Below, piece after piece: positions 34,713-44,455 of a DNA stretch of 64,000 nt. The translations under genes and the position numbers were made by a program. The DNA comes from Flavobacterium sp. TAB 87 (GTDB lineage Bacteria; Bacteroidota; Bacteroidia; Flavobacteriales; Flavobacteriaceae), in contig NZ_LLWK01000038.1 in the NCBI RefSeq assembly GCF_001529295.1, positions 186,001 to 250,000 of the forward strand, in the 5' to 3' direction. Under the pieces are notes generated by a model. The model did not search any database. It was given only the letters and a program-made list of their open reading frames with translations, and was not told the DNA's origin. Position 1 is the first letter of the stretch, and the number at the start of each line of letters is the position of its first letter.

Positions 34713-35480
34713 TCAAAAAGTCTTCTTCTCCGTCAGGTATTTCCAATAGCGCTTTGGAACGTGCTGCAAGTGCAACTTCATGTTTTTTCGCTCTTTAATA
34801 TTAGTATGGTCAAAATACTCCCACCATAATTTTTGATATTCAATCTCAGCATCAGAAAAAATACTACTGTCTTTGTTTTCAATCAACTTTAAGTCTAAAT
34901 CCAATGAGATAATCTCGACATTTTCTAAATCATAATAAATGCCATACTTTCGACGAAGGTCATAAATCAACCATTTCTGGTCTTGGTATCTCTTTTTAAA
35001 ATGTGTCATAATCAAAGTTAACACATCAAAGTCAGGATCAATTTTTGCAAAATAAATGCCGTCTTTCAGCAATTCAAAACGCACAAAAGCTTCCATACGG
35101 TGCTTTTCTCTTCCAACACTTTTAGTCAATTGTGAAATTTGCAATACCGCTTCGTTCGAATAATCTTTCATCACATTGCGGCTTTTATTAGCAACAGCAT
35201 AATTTATAACGGTAAATAAGACATCCTCTACTCCTGCTTTCTCCGATAAAAAAGCATAAATTAAACTTCGCACGCCGGCTCTTTCCAATTGCAGATTCAG
35301 TTTCTGAATCACCCGATCCGACTTGGTAGTATCTGTGATAATCTCAATGGGATTTGCGAACAAGTTTTGTTGCAGTTCTTCCTTTTTGATAATCTTTGGA
35401 TTAGAATACTTGAATTCAAAAATTTCAAAAACGGCCGTCAGAAAACCTTCAAAAGTACTATCGTATGAAAGTAGCGTCAT
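34713..35480 (-). CDS. TIGR03915-type putative DNA metabolism protein
   Basis: The 255-residue protein matches the family encoded next to SplB-like radical SAM proteins. It begins LSYDSTFEGFLTAVFEIFE and ends HLQHVPKRYWKYLTEK, both family hallmarks, with REKHRMEAFVRFELL in the middle. In other bacteria the domain is fused to a uracil-DNA-glycosylase-like domain; here that part is absent or separate. It overlaps the upstream radical SAM gene by 23 bases, so the two are cotranscribed and presumably act together in DNA repair or base modification. Confidence 0.85.
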   Translation of the reverse strand: MTLLSYDSTFEGFLTAVFEIFEFKYSNPKIIKKEELQQNLFANPIEIITDTTKSDRVIQKLNLQLERAGVRSLIYAFLSEKAGVEDVLFTVINYAVANKSRNVMKDYSNEAVLQISQLTKSVGREKHRMEAFVRFELLKDGIYFAKIDPDFDVLTLIMTHFKKRYQDQKWLIYDLRRKYGIYYDLENVEIISLDLDLKLIENKDSSIFSDAEIEYQKLWWEYFDHTNIKERKNMKLHLQHVPKRYWKYLTEKKTF

Positions 35481-36738
35481 TGAGTAATGATAATTGGTTA
35501 CTGAATGGATTTTCGAATTTAGACTTCATATCGTTCAAAATTATTTCTTTCAAATTCAAAGCATTCAAAAATTTAAGGTGCGTATTTTCATTGCTCACCG
35601 ATATAAAATAGCGCGCCCTGTTGGTTGAAACTCCAATTTTTTTGAGATGTTCTAAAGTAAGATTTTGAAATTTTCGGGCCTGAACAATTTTATAAGCCGA
35701 TTTTACTCCGATTCCAGGCACCCGAAGAATCATTTCCAAAGCTGCGTTCTGAATAATTACCGGAAAAAGCGTGATATTACGCAACGCCCAACCCATTTTG
35801 GGATCTACTTCTAAATCTAAAAAAGGATTGCTTTTGTCTAATATTTCATTGGCTTTAAAACCGTAAAAACGCATCAACCAGTCGGCTTGATACAATCTAT
35901 TTTCTCGAACTAGCGGAACTTGCGTACCAATTGCTGGCAATCTTGCATCGTTTGAAACTGGCACATAACCCGAATAATAAACCCGTTTTAAGTTAAAGTT
36001 TTTATAGAAATGGTCCGCAACATGAATAATTTGAAAATCGTTTTCTTGCGTTGCCCCAACAATTACTTGAGTACTCTGACCTGCTGGCGCAAATTTAGGC
36101 GTGTTTCTGAACTTCTTTTTATCTTCTTTATATTGAATTAATTCATTTTTGACAAATTCCATCGGTTTTATCATTTGCTCATGGTCTTTGTCTGGCGCCA
36201 AAAGTTTTAAGCCAGATTCAGTCGGAATCTCGAGGTTCATGCTCAATCGATCGGCATACAAACCAGCTTCTCGCATCAAATCATCTGAGGCACCCGGAAT
36301 ACTTTTGAGGTGAATATAGCCATTAAAATTATGCTCAAGTCGTAACTTTTTTGCCACACGAACCAAACGTTCCATCGTATAATCGGCATTTTTAAATATT
36401 CCTGAACTTAAAAATAAACCTTCAATATAATTTCTTCTGTAAAAATTAATCGTTAGATCAACCACTTCTTCTACTGTAAATGCTGCGCGTTCAATATCAT
36501 TGCTCTTTCGAGTCACACAATACGCACAATCATAAATACAAAAATTAGTAAGCAAAATTTTCAGCAAGGAGACACAACGTCCATCTTCGGTATAAGTGTG
36601 ACAAATTCCAGATGCGGATGAATCGCCCAAGCCTTTATTGGTGTTTTTGCGATTGCCGCCACTAGAAGAGCAAGACACATCATATTTTGCGGCATCAGCG
36701 AGAATTTCTAACTTATCTTTTAATTTTTCGTAGTTCAA
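35458..36738 (-). CDS. Putative DNA modification/repair radical SAM protein
   Basis: The 426-residue protein has the radical SAM cluster CIYDCAYC (CxxxCxxC, near residue 72) and an N-terminal Cys/Ser-rich segment (YDVSCSSSGGNRKN). The C-terminal helix-hairpin-helix pair (ILRVPGIGVKSAYKIVQARKF, VSTNRARYF) suggests DNA binding. It belongs to the SplB-related family found beside TIGR03915 proteins. The lesion or base it acts on is unknown. It is the first gene of a two-gene unit. Confidence 0.88.
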   Translation of the reverse strand: MNYEKLKDKLEILADAAKYDVSCSSSGGNRKNTNKGLGDSSASGICHTYTEDGRCVSLLKILLTNFCIYDCAYCVTRKSNDIERAAFTVEEVVDLTINFYRRNYIEGLFLSSGIFKNADYTMERLVRVAKKLRLEHNFNGYIHLKSIPGASDDLMREAGLYADRLSMNLEIPTESGLKLLAPDKDHEQMIKPMEFVKNELIQYKEDKKKFRNTPKFAPAGQSTQVIVGATQENDFQIIHVADHFYKNFNLKRVYYSGYVPVSNDARLPAIGTQVPLVRENRLYQADWLMRFYGFKANEILDKSNPFLDLEVDPKMGWALRNITLFPVIIQNAALEMILRVPGIGVKSAYKIVQARKFQNLTLEHLKKIGVSTNRARYFISVSNENTHLKFLNALNLKEIILNDMKSKFENPFSNQLSLLNDATFIR

Positions 36739-36879
36739 TAGGGCTCTTTTTTAAAAGTTTGAGGTTAACAAAGTTAAGTGTATTTTTATTTTAAAATTTC
36801 ATGATTTTTGTTAATTAACAGTGCCAAAAAGGAGAAAATATAATGAAAATCAAATACACAATTTGTTTAAACTTTACAT

Positions 36880-36887
36880 TATCTTTG
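36880..36887 (+). promoter_or_regulatory. Promoter -7 element of lepA
   Basis: TATCTTTG matches the -7 consensus and lies 49 bases before the lepA ATG. A TTTG at 36862-36865 is nearer than the usual -33 spacing. Confidence 0.5.
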
Positions 36888-36935
36888 CCGATTAAATGCA
36901 GTTGCGTTTAATCCTTAAAATTACAGATACAGAAC

Positions 36936-38732
36936 ATGAAAAAGATACGTAACTTTTGCATTATTGCACATATTGACCACGGAAAAAGCACACTAGCAGA
37001 CCGATTATTGGGCGCTACACAGACTGTAACCGCGCGTCAAGAAAAAGCGCAATTGCTTGATAGCATGGACTTGGAGCGCGAACGTGGCATTACCATAAAA
37101 AGTCACGCCATACAAATGGAGTATACGTACAAGGGCGAAGAATACATCTTGAACCTTATTGACACCCCGGGTCACGTAGATTTTTCATACGAAGTTTCTC
37201 GATCAATTGCTGCTTGCGAAGGCGCTTTATTAATTGTAGATGCCGCGCAAAGTATTCAGGCACAAACTATTTCTAACTTATACTTGGCTTTAGAAAATGA
37301 TCTAGAAATTATTCCAATTCTGAATAAAGTCGATCTTCCTAGTGCCAATCCTGAAGAAGTTAGTGATGACATTATTGATTTGCTAGGCTGTAAATTAGAA
37401 GATATTATTCATGCATCAGGTAAAACTGGTTTGGGTGTCGAAAATATTTTGGCAGCCATCATAGAAAAAATTCCACCGCCAACAGGAAATGTGGATGAAC
37501 CGTTGCAAGCTTTGATTTTTGACTCTCACTACAATCCATTTCGTGGAATCGAAGTTATTTTCCGTGTAAAAAATGGAGAAATAAAAAAAGGTCAAAAAAT
37601 TAAATTCATGGCTACTGGCAATGAATATTATGCCGACGAAATTGGTACTTTGAAACTGAATCAAGTTCCAAAAAATGTAATATCTGCTGGTGATGTTGGT
37701 TATTTGATTTCTGGAATTAAAGAAGCAAAAGAAGTAAAAGTTGGAGATACGTTGACTGATGCGAAAACGCCAACGCAAAATATAATTACTGGTTTCGAAG
37801 ATGTGAAACCAATGGTATTTGCTGGAATTTATCCTGTTGATACTGAAGATTACGAAGAATTGAGAAATTCAATGGAAAAATTACAACTGAACGATGCTTC
37901 GTTGGTATTTTTACCTGAAAGTTCTGCTGCTCTAGGTTTTGGTTTCCGTTGTGGATTCTTAGGAATGTTACACATGGAGATTATTCAGGAGCGATTAGAG
38001 CGTGAATTTAACATGACCGTTATTACAACAGTGCCTAACGTTTCCTACTTGGCTTATACCAAAAGAGAACCGACCACAGCGCTAATTGTGAACAATCCAT
38101 CTGATTTACCTGAACCATCAAAATTAGAACGTGTTGAGGAGCCTTTTATAAAAGCAACCATCATTACTAAAGCAGATTATGTAGGTAACGTAATGAGTTT
38201 GTGTATTGAAAAACGTGGCGTGATCACGAATCAAACTTATTTGACTACCGAACGTGTGGAGTTGAACTTTGATATGCCATTGGCAGAAATTGTATTCGAC
38301 TTTTATGACCGATTGAAAACAGTTTCTAAAGGTTATGCGTCATTTGATTATACACCAATTGGAATGCAAACTTCTAATTTGGTAAAAGTTGATATTTTAT
38401 TAAATGCAACAATTGTAGATGCTTTGTCATCTTTGATGCACGTTGACAATGCTTACACTATTGGTAAAAAAATGTGTGAAAAGTTGAAGGAATTAATTCC
38501 ACGTCAACAGTTTGACATTCCAATTCAAGCCGCAATTGGTGTAAAAGTAATTTCGCGTGAAACCATTAAAGCATTGCGTAAAGACGTCACCGCCAAATGT
38601 TACGGTGGAGATATTTCTCGTAAACGTAAATTATTGGAAAAACAGAAAAAAGGTAAAAAGAGAATGCGTTTAGTTGGAAACGTTGAGATTCCGCAAGAAG
38701 CATTTATGGCTGTTTTGAAATTGAATGATTAA
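36936..38732 (+). CDS. lepA: Elongation factor 4 (LepA)
   Basis: The 598-residue GTPase back-translocates or remodels stalled ribosomes. It has the G1 motif [10 protein letters not shown] (about 10-19), DTPGH (G3), NKVD (G4), the EF2-like domains and the LepA-specific C-terminal domain ([20 protein letters not shown]). Length and motifs are standard. It has its own promoter and a terminator at 38771-38804. Confidence 0.97.
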   Translation: MKKIRNFCIIAHIDHGKSTLADRLLGATQTVTARQEKAQLLDSMDLERERGITIKSHAIQMEYTYKGEEYILNLIDTPGHVDFSYEVSRSIAACEGALLIVDAAQSIQAQTISNLYLALENDLEIIPILNKVDLPSANPEEVSDDIIDLLGCKLEDIIHASGKTGLGVENILAAIIEKIPPPTGNVDEPLQALIFDSHYNPFRGIEVIFRVKNGEIKKGQKIKFMATGNEYYADEIGTLKLNQVPKNVISAGDVGYLISGIKEAKEVKVGDTLTDAKTPTQNIITGFEDVKPMVFAGIYPVDTEDYEELRNSMEKLQLNDASLVFLPESSAALGFGFRCGFLGMLHMEIIQERLEREFNMTVITTVPNVSYLAYTKREPTTALIVNNPSDLPEPSKLERVEEPFIKATIITKADYVGNVMSLCIEKRGVITNQTYLTTERVELNFDMPLAEIVFDFYDRLKTVSKGYASFDYTPIGMQTSNLVKVDILLNATIVDALSSLMHVDNAYTIGKKMCEKLKELIPRQQFDIPIQAAIGVKVISRETIKALRKDVTAKCYGGDISRKRKLLEKQKKGKKRMRLVGNVEIPQEAFMAVLKLND

Positions 38733-38770
38733 ATTTAGTATTAAGAGATAAGTACAAAGTATTAAGATAG

Positions 38771-38804
38771 AAACCTGATGATGTAAAATTGTCAGGTTTT
38801 TTTG
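38771..38804 (+). terminator. Intrinsic terminator of lepA
   Basis: AAACCTGA (38771-38778) pairs with TCAGGTTT (38792-38799), followed by more T. Confidence 0.8.
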
Positions 38805-38861
38805 TTTAAACACTTAACACAAGAACAATTGATCGCTTTGTAATTATAAAAATGAAATAGA

Positions 38862-39821
38862 ATGTCCGACGAAACTTTAAATAAATTTGACCGCATTGTT
38901 GCTATTTTAATTCAATTACAGTCCAAAAAAATTGTAAAAGCGCAAGAATTAGCGAATCGTTTTGAAGTAAGTTTACGAACTATTTATCGGGACATTCGAA
39001 CTTTGGAAGCTTCTGGAGTTCCAATCTACAGTGAAGCTGGAGTTGGCTATGCTTTAATGGATGGTTACCGCTTACCGCCAGTGATGTTTAGTCGAGAAGA
39101 AGCCAGCAGTTTTATTGCTGCGGAGAAATTGATGCAAAAATTCACTGATACAACCCTAGGAAATCATTACGCATCGGCTATGTACAAACTTAAAGCAGTA
39201 CTCCGAACGGATGATAAAGTCTGGGTTGAGCGTATAGAATCAAATGTTTTAATGCAATCTTCGGAAAAGCTTTTTAATGATAAATCTCCAAATACTTTAG
39301 CTCTTCTGTTTGAAAGCATTGCCCAAAAAACACAAGTTTTACTTTCTTATCAGACGTTTAATTCAGAGGAAATAACAGAACGGAAAATTGAACCTGTAGG
39401 TGTTTTTCATGATAATAACAATTGGTATGTTGTAGGCTATTGTCATTTGCGCAAGGATTACAGACAATTTCGAGCAGATCGCATTCATAAAATTATAAAA
39501 ACAGAAGCGGCATTTACAATAAAACATAATTCTTTAGAAACGTATTTAGATAAAGAAAAAACCATTTCGACAATCAAAATTCGCATTCTTGTAGAAAAAG
39601 AAATAGCGCATTATCTAGCATACGAACGAAAATATTACGGTTTTGTATCTGAAAAAGAAATAGGTGATAAAATAGAAATGACTTTTATAACTCGTGAAAT
39701 AGAAGAAGGTTTTCCGCGTTGGTATTTAATGTTTGGCGATTATGCAAAAATACTAGAACCTGAAAAATTAAAAACTAGAGTGCTAGAATTATTAGAACGG
39801 AACAAACAAAAACTTTTATAA
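38862..39821 (+). CDS. YafY-type WYL-domain transcriptional regulator
   Basis: The 319-residue protein has an N-terminal HTH_11-type winged helix (RFEVSLRTIYRDIRTLEASGVPIYSEAGVGYALM, about 28-62) and a WYL domain (about 140-225, with NNWYVVGYCHLRKDYRQFRADRI). WYL domains sense nucleotides or other ligands. It is convergent with a DinB-like gene, a pairing seen in other genomes for YafY/DinB (established tendency; the regulatory link is inference). Confidence 0.9.
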   Translation: MSDETLNKFDRIVAILIQLQSKKIVKAQELANRFEVSLRTIYRDIRTLEASGVPIYSEAGVGYALMDGYRLPPVMFSREEASSFIAAEKLMQKFTDTTLGNHYASAMYKLKAVLRTDDKVWVERIESNVLMQSSEKLFNDKSPNTLALLFESIAQKTQVLLSYQTFNSEEITERKIEPVGVFHDNNNWYVVGYCHLRKDYRQFRADRIHKIIKTEAAFTIKHNSLETYLDKEKTISTIKIRILVEKEIAHYLAYERKYYGFVSEKEIGDKIEMTFITREIEEGFPRWYLMFGDYAKILEPEKLKTRVLELLERNKQKLL

Positions 39822-39830
39822 AACAAAACA

Positions 39831-39867
39831 CCTAAAATGAAAATCATCTTAGGCATTTTATTTTTTT
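39831..39867. terminator. Terminator between the WYL regulator and the DinB gene
   Basis: CCTAAAATGA (39831-39840) pairs with TCATCTTAGG (39844-39853, one mismatch), followed by a T-run. It serves the plus-strand gene; a shorter A-rich left flank gives only weak function for the minus strand. Confidence 0.7.
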
Positions 39868-40345
39868 ATCTTTCCCAGAAAAATGGAGGGTCAATATTCA
39901 AGGCTCTTAAGTAAACATATCCTTGACCTCGATGATGGACTTCATTGTCTATAAAATATAGAATATTTTGAATGACAGGAAATTCATATTGTCCAAACAA
40001 ATTAAAAGTTTTACTAAAATCATCAGCTGATAATTTATGCCAGTAGGTATTAATTTTTAAGGTCGATTCGTCCCATTTTTCAAGATACTGCGCTTTAGAG
40101 ATTAAATTTTCTTCGCCTTCGCCAAAAGGCTTTACTTCTTGTTCGACAATAGCTTTAAGTGCAGGAAAAGCAATGGATAAAAGTTCATCAATTATTTTGG
40201 AAAAAGGACGCATTCCTGCAATTGAAAATTCAAAGAAATCTTTTTCAGGAAATAGTTCAATAACTTTGCGTGTTAATGCACGATGTCCTTGCCAGTGTTT
40301 CAATAAATCTTCAGATGTAATAATTTGCGCTTCAATTGTTTTCAT
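39866..40345 (-). CDS. DinB-like four-helix-bundle protein
   Basis: The 159-residue protein has the DinB/YfiT helix pattern: AQIITSEDLLKHWQGHRALTRKVIEL, then PFSKIIDELLSIAFPALKAI and EHHRGQG-like NEVHHRGQGYVYLRAL with the metal-binding His pair. The function of DinB domains in bacillithiol-type or other thiol chemistry is not provable here. ATG 40345 is preferred over a start 36 bases upstream because homologues begin near MKTIEAQ. It is convergent with the WYL regulator. Confidence 0.82.
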   Translation of the reverse strand: MKTIEAQIITSEDLLKHWQGHRALTRKVIELFPEKDFFEFSIAGMRPFSKIIDELLSIAFPALKAIVEQEVKPFGEGEENLISKAQYLEKWDESTLKINTYWHKLSADDFSKTFNLFGQYEFPVIQNILYFIDNEVHHRGQGYVYLRALNIDPPFFWER

Positions 40346-40498
40346 AATTTTATTTTTTAAGTACTTCAAAGGTAGATTCATCGAGTGACAACAGTTTGTC
40401 AGTAGTGAAAATTAAAAGTTATTCTAGAATTTACAGAACTATAAAAATTGGGCAAAAATGGATGCTTTTTTAAATTAGAGAAAACCTTCACAACTTTG

Positions 40499-40506
40499 TA
40501 TCTTTG
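40499..40506 (+). promoter_or_regulatory. Promoter -7 element of thiL
   Basis: TATCTTTG matches the -7 consensus, 31 bases before the thiL ATG. Confidence 0.5.
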
Positions 40507-40536
40507 CCTCTTAAAAATCACTGGAATTCATAAAAA

Positions 40537-41592
40537 ATGATAGAAGATAAAAATCCACAAAGAACGAGCATTGCACAATTGGGTGAATTTGGTTTGATTG
40601 AACATTTGACTAAAGATTTTGACATCAAACAAGAATCTACACTGAAAAGTATCGGCGATGATGCTGCGATCTTAGACTTTAAAGATAAGAAAGTAGTCGT
40701 TTCGACGGATTTACTGATTGAAGGTGTTCACTTTGATTTGGCTTACATGCCGTTGAAGCATTTGGGCTATAAAGCAGTGGTGGTAAATCTCTCTGATATT
40801 TGCGCAATGAATGCAAAACCGACACAAATCACGGTTTCAGTTGCCGTTTCTAATCGTTTCCCTTTAGAAGCTTTGGAGGAATTATACGTTGGAATCTCGT
40901 TGGCTGCCAAAGAATACAATATTGATGTTATTGGCGGCGATACGACCTCATCACAAACTGGTTTAATTATAAGTATTACCGCTCTTGGCGAAGCTGATGA
41001 AGCTGAAATTGCCTATAGAGATGGAGCCAAAAAAACAGATTTGTTAGTAGTTACCGGAGATTTGGGCGCCGCTTACATGGGCTTGCAAATTTTGGAGAGA
41101 GAAAAACAAGTTTTTCAAGTAAATCCAAACTCACAACCAGATTTAGATTTATATACTTATTTAATTGAACGTCAATTGAAACCAGAAGCACGTAAAGATG
41201 TTCGCACCTTGCTTCATGCTCTAGAAATAAAACCGACTTCGATGATCGATATTTCTGACGGATTATCTTCAGAAATCATGCATCTCTGCAAACAATCCAA
41301 AGTTGGTTGTAATTTATACGAAGATAAATTGCCTTTAGATCCTCAATTTATTTCGGCTTGCGAAGAATTCAATATTGACAGTACTACCGTGGCTATCAAT
41401 GGCGGTGAAGATTACGAGCTTTTATTTACTATTGACATTAATGATTTTGATAAAATAAAAGGAAATCCGAACTTCTCTGTGATCGGTCACATGTGCGACG
41501 AATCCGAAGGTATCCATTTAGTCACACGAGCAGATACCAAAATTGCTATAAAGGCAAGAGGCTGGAACGCTTTAAGCGAAGAAACAGAATAG
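40537..41592 (+). CDS. thiL: Thiamine-phosphate kinase
   Basis: The 351-residue enzyme phosphorylates thiamine monophosphate to thiamine pyrophosphate. Features include the N-terminal GIGDDAAIL-like KSIGDDAAILD, the VSTDLLIEGVHFDL motif, VNLSDICAMNAKP and GGDTTSS. The ATP-binding GDLG and the C-terminal ING GEDYELLFT region are also seen. Length is typical. It has its own promoter and ends in a bidirectional terminator. Confidence 0.94.
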   Translation: MIEDKNPQRTSIAQLGEFGLIEHLTKDFDIKQESTLKSIGDDAAILDFKDKKVVVSTDLLIEGVHFDLAYMPLKHLGYKAVVVNLSDICAMNAKPTQITVSVAVSNRFPLEALEELYVGISLAAKEYNIDVIGGDTTSSQTGLIISITALGEADEAEIAYRDGAKKTDLLVVTGDLGAAYMGLQILEREKQVFQVNPNSQPDLDLYTYLIERQLKPEARKDVRTLLHALEIKPTSMIDISDGLSSEIMHLCKQSKVGCNLYEDKLPLDPQFISACEEFNIDSTTVAINGGEDYELLFTIDINDFDKIKGNPNFSVIGHMCDESEGIHLVTRADTKIAIKARGWNALSEETE

Positions 41593-41596
41593 AACA

Positions 41597-41629
41597 AAAA
41601 AGCGACATTATTTAAATGTCGCTTTTTTT
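41597..41629. terminator. Bidirectional terminator between thiL and the response regulator
   Basis: AAAGCGACATT (41599-41609) pairs with AATGTCGCTTT (41615-41625). Flanking A-run and T-run allow termination in both directions. Confidence 0.85.
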
Positions 41630-42317
41630 ATATAAATCCTTTTAATTTGGCCTCTTTAATTAGCTCAGAATCTAATCCTGATTTGATCTTAAATAATTTC
41701 TTTAACTCTACTTTTCTGCGTTCAATTGCACTTAAGGTAATCGGAATGTATTTTGGGAATTCTTTGTCTTCTGTGCCTTTAGATAAATGAAATAAAATCT
41801 CTCTATCAAACTGATCCAATTCAATTGCATTATTCTTTGATTGTTGCAGCATTTTGAGAACCGATTTACTGTAATATTTCTCGTTGTTTATTACTTTATC
41901 AAAACCGAACAGCAACTCATCAAAGGTTAAATCATTTTTAATAATTAGTCCACTGGGATTAATCTTCTTTATAATGGTTTTTATCTTTAACATTTCAGTA
42001 AACATGGTTAACAAAATGACTTTGCAAGTCCCCATTTTAGCGTTTATCAATTTTGCTAAATCTTCTCCCGTAAAAATGTTTTTTTCTTCGTAAGCCGGCA
42101 TACTTATATCCAAAAAAGCGATGTCAAAAGGATTTACTGTTGAACCAGTGATAATGTTATACGCAGATTCGCAATCTTTAGCTTGAGTGATCGAAAACTC
42201 GTATTCATCTGACTTATATCTCGCGATTCCGTTTTTGTATCCTTCAATTATAAAAGGATGATCGTCAACTATTAAAATGCTTTGCTTAATTTTTTTCGAC
42301 TTGTTGGTATTAGACAT
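41628..42317 (-). CDS. LuxR/NarL-type response regulator
   Basis: The 229-residue protein has an N-terminal receiver (VDDH near 18-20, phosphoacceptor D70 in AFLDISMP, T in LLTMF, and K in LIIKND). The C-terminal region (about 160-229) is a divergent LuxR-like HTH (DREILFHLSKGTEDKE, ITLSAIERRKVELKKLF). It overlaps the TPR histidine kinase gene by 8 bases, so they form a cognate two-component pair. Target genes are unknown; the neighbouring repeat-peptide gene is a candidate. Confidence 0.88.
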   Translation of the reverse strand: MSNTNKSKKIKQSILIVDDHPFIIEGYKNGIARYKSDEYEFSITQAKDCESAYNIITGSTVNPFDIAFLDISMPAYEEKNIFTGEDLAKLINAKMGTCKVILLTMFTEMLKIKTIIKKINPSGLIIKNDLTFDELLFGFDKVINNEKYYSKSVLKMLQQSKNNAIELDQFDREILFHLSKGTEDKEFPKYIPITLSAIERRKVELKKLFKIKSGLDSELIKEAKLKGFI

Positions 42318-44364
42318 CGTAGTTTTTTAAATTATGTTTATTGGGTTTCATCGGGAAAATAATTGTGATCACAGTACCATTTGTGTCCGAGTTAATTTCA
42401 AATTTTCCATTACATTCTTTAATCCTATACTTTATATTTTGCAAACCAATTCCCTTTTTGGATTGTCTAATATTAAAACCAATTCCGTCGTCAATTATTG
42501 TTAAGACCAGTGTATTTTTTTGCTTTTTTAGAACGATATCTATTTTTTGAGCTTTGGCATATTTATTTGAATTTTGCAAAGCTTCTTGAATGATCCTGTA
42601 AATATTGATTTTTTTTGCATTTTCAATATTTTCCCATTTAATGGCCCTGTCAATAGCAACTGTTAAGCACGTTTCAAAATTTCGTTTTTGATCTTCTAAT
42701 AATTTATCAAGAATAGTAACGAAATTATTAATTAATTCTGACTTTTCTTTGCTCAAATCATGTGATATTTCTCGAATGTCTTGTTCGATATTTTTCAATT
42801 CATCCAAGTAAACAGTTCTTTTTTTCGAGGCATCGTCGTCATTTATTTGATTGATGCTATCTAGACTCATGCGCAATCCGAACATTCGACTTAAAACACC
42901 ATCATGTAATTCTTGCGCAACTCGTTTTTTCTCATTAATCCTAATGCCTTCAATTTGATTTTGCTGCTGAATCATTAAGTTATAAATATCCTCGTTTGCC
43001 AGTTGTTGCTGCTGTCTAAAGATCAACTCGCGGTGTTTAATATGTTGTGATTTGTAGCTATAAAAAAACAATCCAATCAAACATAAAATACTAAACACAT
43101 AAAACAAAGTTCGGTTTTGCATACTCAGCGCCTGATTTTCATTAATAACCTGATCTGTTTCATATTCTATACGGGTAAACTTATCTCCCATCTTGCGCTC
43201 TGCTTTTTGCAAACTATCATTGATACGAATATAACTTTTAGAGTAAACGGAGGCTTTTTGAGGCTCTAAAACCGAAAGTTGCTTTAGAGCAACGAGAACA
43301 TTACGAGCGTTTCCCGATGTTTTCGCAGTCGCCAAGGCTTCTTTTAAGTACTGAAGTCCTTTGGCCTTGTCATTATTAGCAATATAATATTCAGATAAGT
43401 GCAGTTTACTAGCAATAATTCCTGCAGTTAGTTGTAAACTATCTCGTATTTTTAATGATTTGTAGAATAGTTTTGGTAAACCGCTCGTATCTTTCATTTT
43501 GAATTTAGCATATCCCAAATTATCCAAAACTATAGCGTATAAGCCCGTTTTTTGTTGTTTTAATTTTTTTTGCCCCAAGGCTTCATTAAAATAAAACTCT
43601 GCTTTTTTATAATCTTTTAAGCTTAGAAAAACGTACCCTAAATTATTATATGAAGTGGCCTTTGGCTGAAATTCTTCAGGAATAAAATTTGTATTAATTA
43701 CAGAAAAAGCTTTTTTATGAAACTCTAGTGCTTTATTATAGTCTCCCAAATCGTTGTACAAAGCTCCTAAAAGATTATAGGAATCAAAAAGTACAGTAAT
43801 GCTTTTCTCATCCTTTAATGCTCGTAAGGCATTAAAAGTAGAAATTTCACTTCCTACATAATCACTAATTTCATACTGAAGCGTAGCCTTGTTTAAGAAT
43901 GTCTTAGCTAAGTTAAAATTGTCATTTCTTTTTCTGAAAATTTTCTCTGCTTGAAGGTAAAAGTAAAAAGCACTATCAGACTTTGACTGTGCAACGTAGT
44001 AATCTCCAAAATAAGTAAATGCCTTTGCTAATGAAGCAGAGTCTTTAATTTCTCTAGATTTATGTACAATTGTGCTTACTGTAGTTTTATAATCTGGCCA
44101 ACTTCCCATGTTATAAAATCGATTAGCAACCTTAAATAAGTTTATTCTACCAATAGAGTCATTGGGATGCTCCACAATAATATCAAAAGCTTTCTGATTA
44201 AAATTACGCTTGTGTTCAAAAGTCAAACTGTAATCATTTGCTAATAATAGATATTCTGGCAGGCTATCCTTATCATACTTGACTAGTTCTTTTGGATCGT
44301 CTCTATGCGTACAAGAAAGTAAGAATGAAATACAAATACATATTGCAAAAATTTTATTCTTCAA
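42310..44364 (-). CDS. TPR-containing sensor histidine kinase (NarL family)
   Basis: The 684-residue protein has a lipoprotein-like start (ISFLLSCTHRDD, Cys near 18), an extracytoplasmic TPR array (about 60-400) and one membrane segment (about 410-430, RTLFYVFSILCLIGLFFYSYK). Then come a HisKA_3 domain with the phosphoacceptor His in VAQELHDGVL near residue 480, and a HATPase domain with N-box IYRIIQEALQNSNKYA and DDGIGFN. TPR sensor domains usually bind peptides or protein partners. It overlaps its response regulator by 8 bases and follows a small repeat-peptide gene. Confidence 0.9.
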   Translation of the reverse strand: MKNKIFAICICISFLLSCTHRDDPKELVKYDKDSLPEYLLLANDYSLTFEHKRNFNQKAFDIIVEHPNDSIGRINLFKVANRFYNMGSWPDYKTTVSTIVHKSREIKDSASLAKAFTYFGDYYVAQSKSDSAFYFYLQAEKIFRKRNDNFNLAKTFLNKATLQYEISDYVGSEISTFNALRALKDEKSITVLFDSYNLLGALYNDLGDYNKALEFHKKAFSVINTNFIPEEFQPKATSYNNLGYVFLSLKDYKKAEFYFNEALGQKKLKQQKTGLYAIVLDNLGYAKFKMKDTSGLPKLFYKSLKIRDSLQLTAGIIASKLHLSEYYIANNDKAKGLQYLKEALATAKTSGNARNVLVALKQLSVLEPQKASVYSKSYIRINDSLQKAERKMGDKFTRIEYETDQVINENQALSMQNRTLFYVFSILCLIGLFFYSYKSQHIKHRELIFRQQQQLANEDIYNLMIQQQNQIEGIRINEKKRVAQELHDGVLSRMFGLRMSLDSINQINDDDASKKRTVYLDELKNIEQDIREISHDLSKEKSELINNFVTILDKLLEDQKRNFETCLTVAIDRAIKWENIENAKKINIYRIIQEALQNSNKYAKAQKIDIVLKKQKNTLVLTIIDDGIGFNIRQSKKGIGLQNIKYRIKECNGKFEINSDTNGTVITIIFPMKPNKHNLKNYDV

Positions 44365-44408
44365 ATTATTTTAATATTTATCAAAAATACTAAAAAGTAA
44401 GCATAAAA

Positions 44409-44437
44409 AAAGAGGTTATCAATACGATAACCTCTTT
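44409..44437 (-). terminator. Intrinsic terminator of the repeat-peptide gene
   Basis: AAAGAGGTTATC (44409-44420) pairs exactly with GATAACCTCTTT (44426-44437). The A-run to its left is the U-tract on the minus strand. The histidine kinase gene begins 45 bases further on, so it needs readthrough or its own promoter. Confidence 0.88.
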
Positions 44438-44455
44438 AAAAGACATTTTTTTTAT

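Noticed and set aside
34595-34798. 67-codon plus-strand ORF in the gap before the oxidoreductase gene
   Set aside because: It runs into the repair gene on the opposite strand and has no family resemblance.
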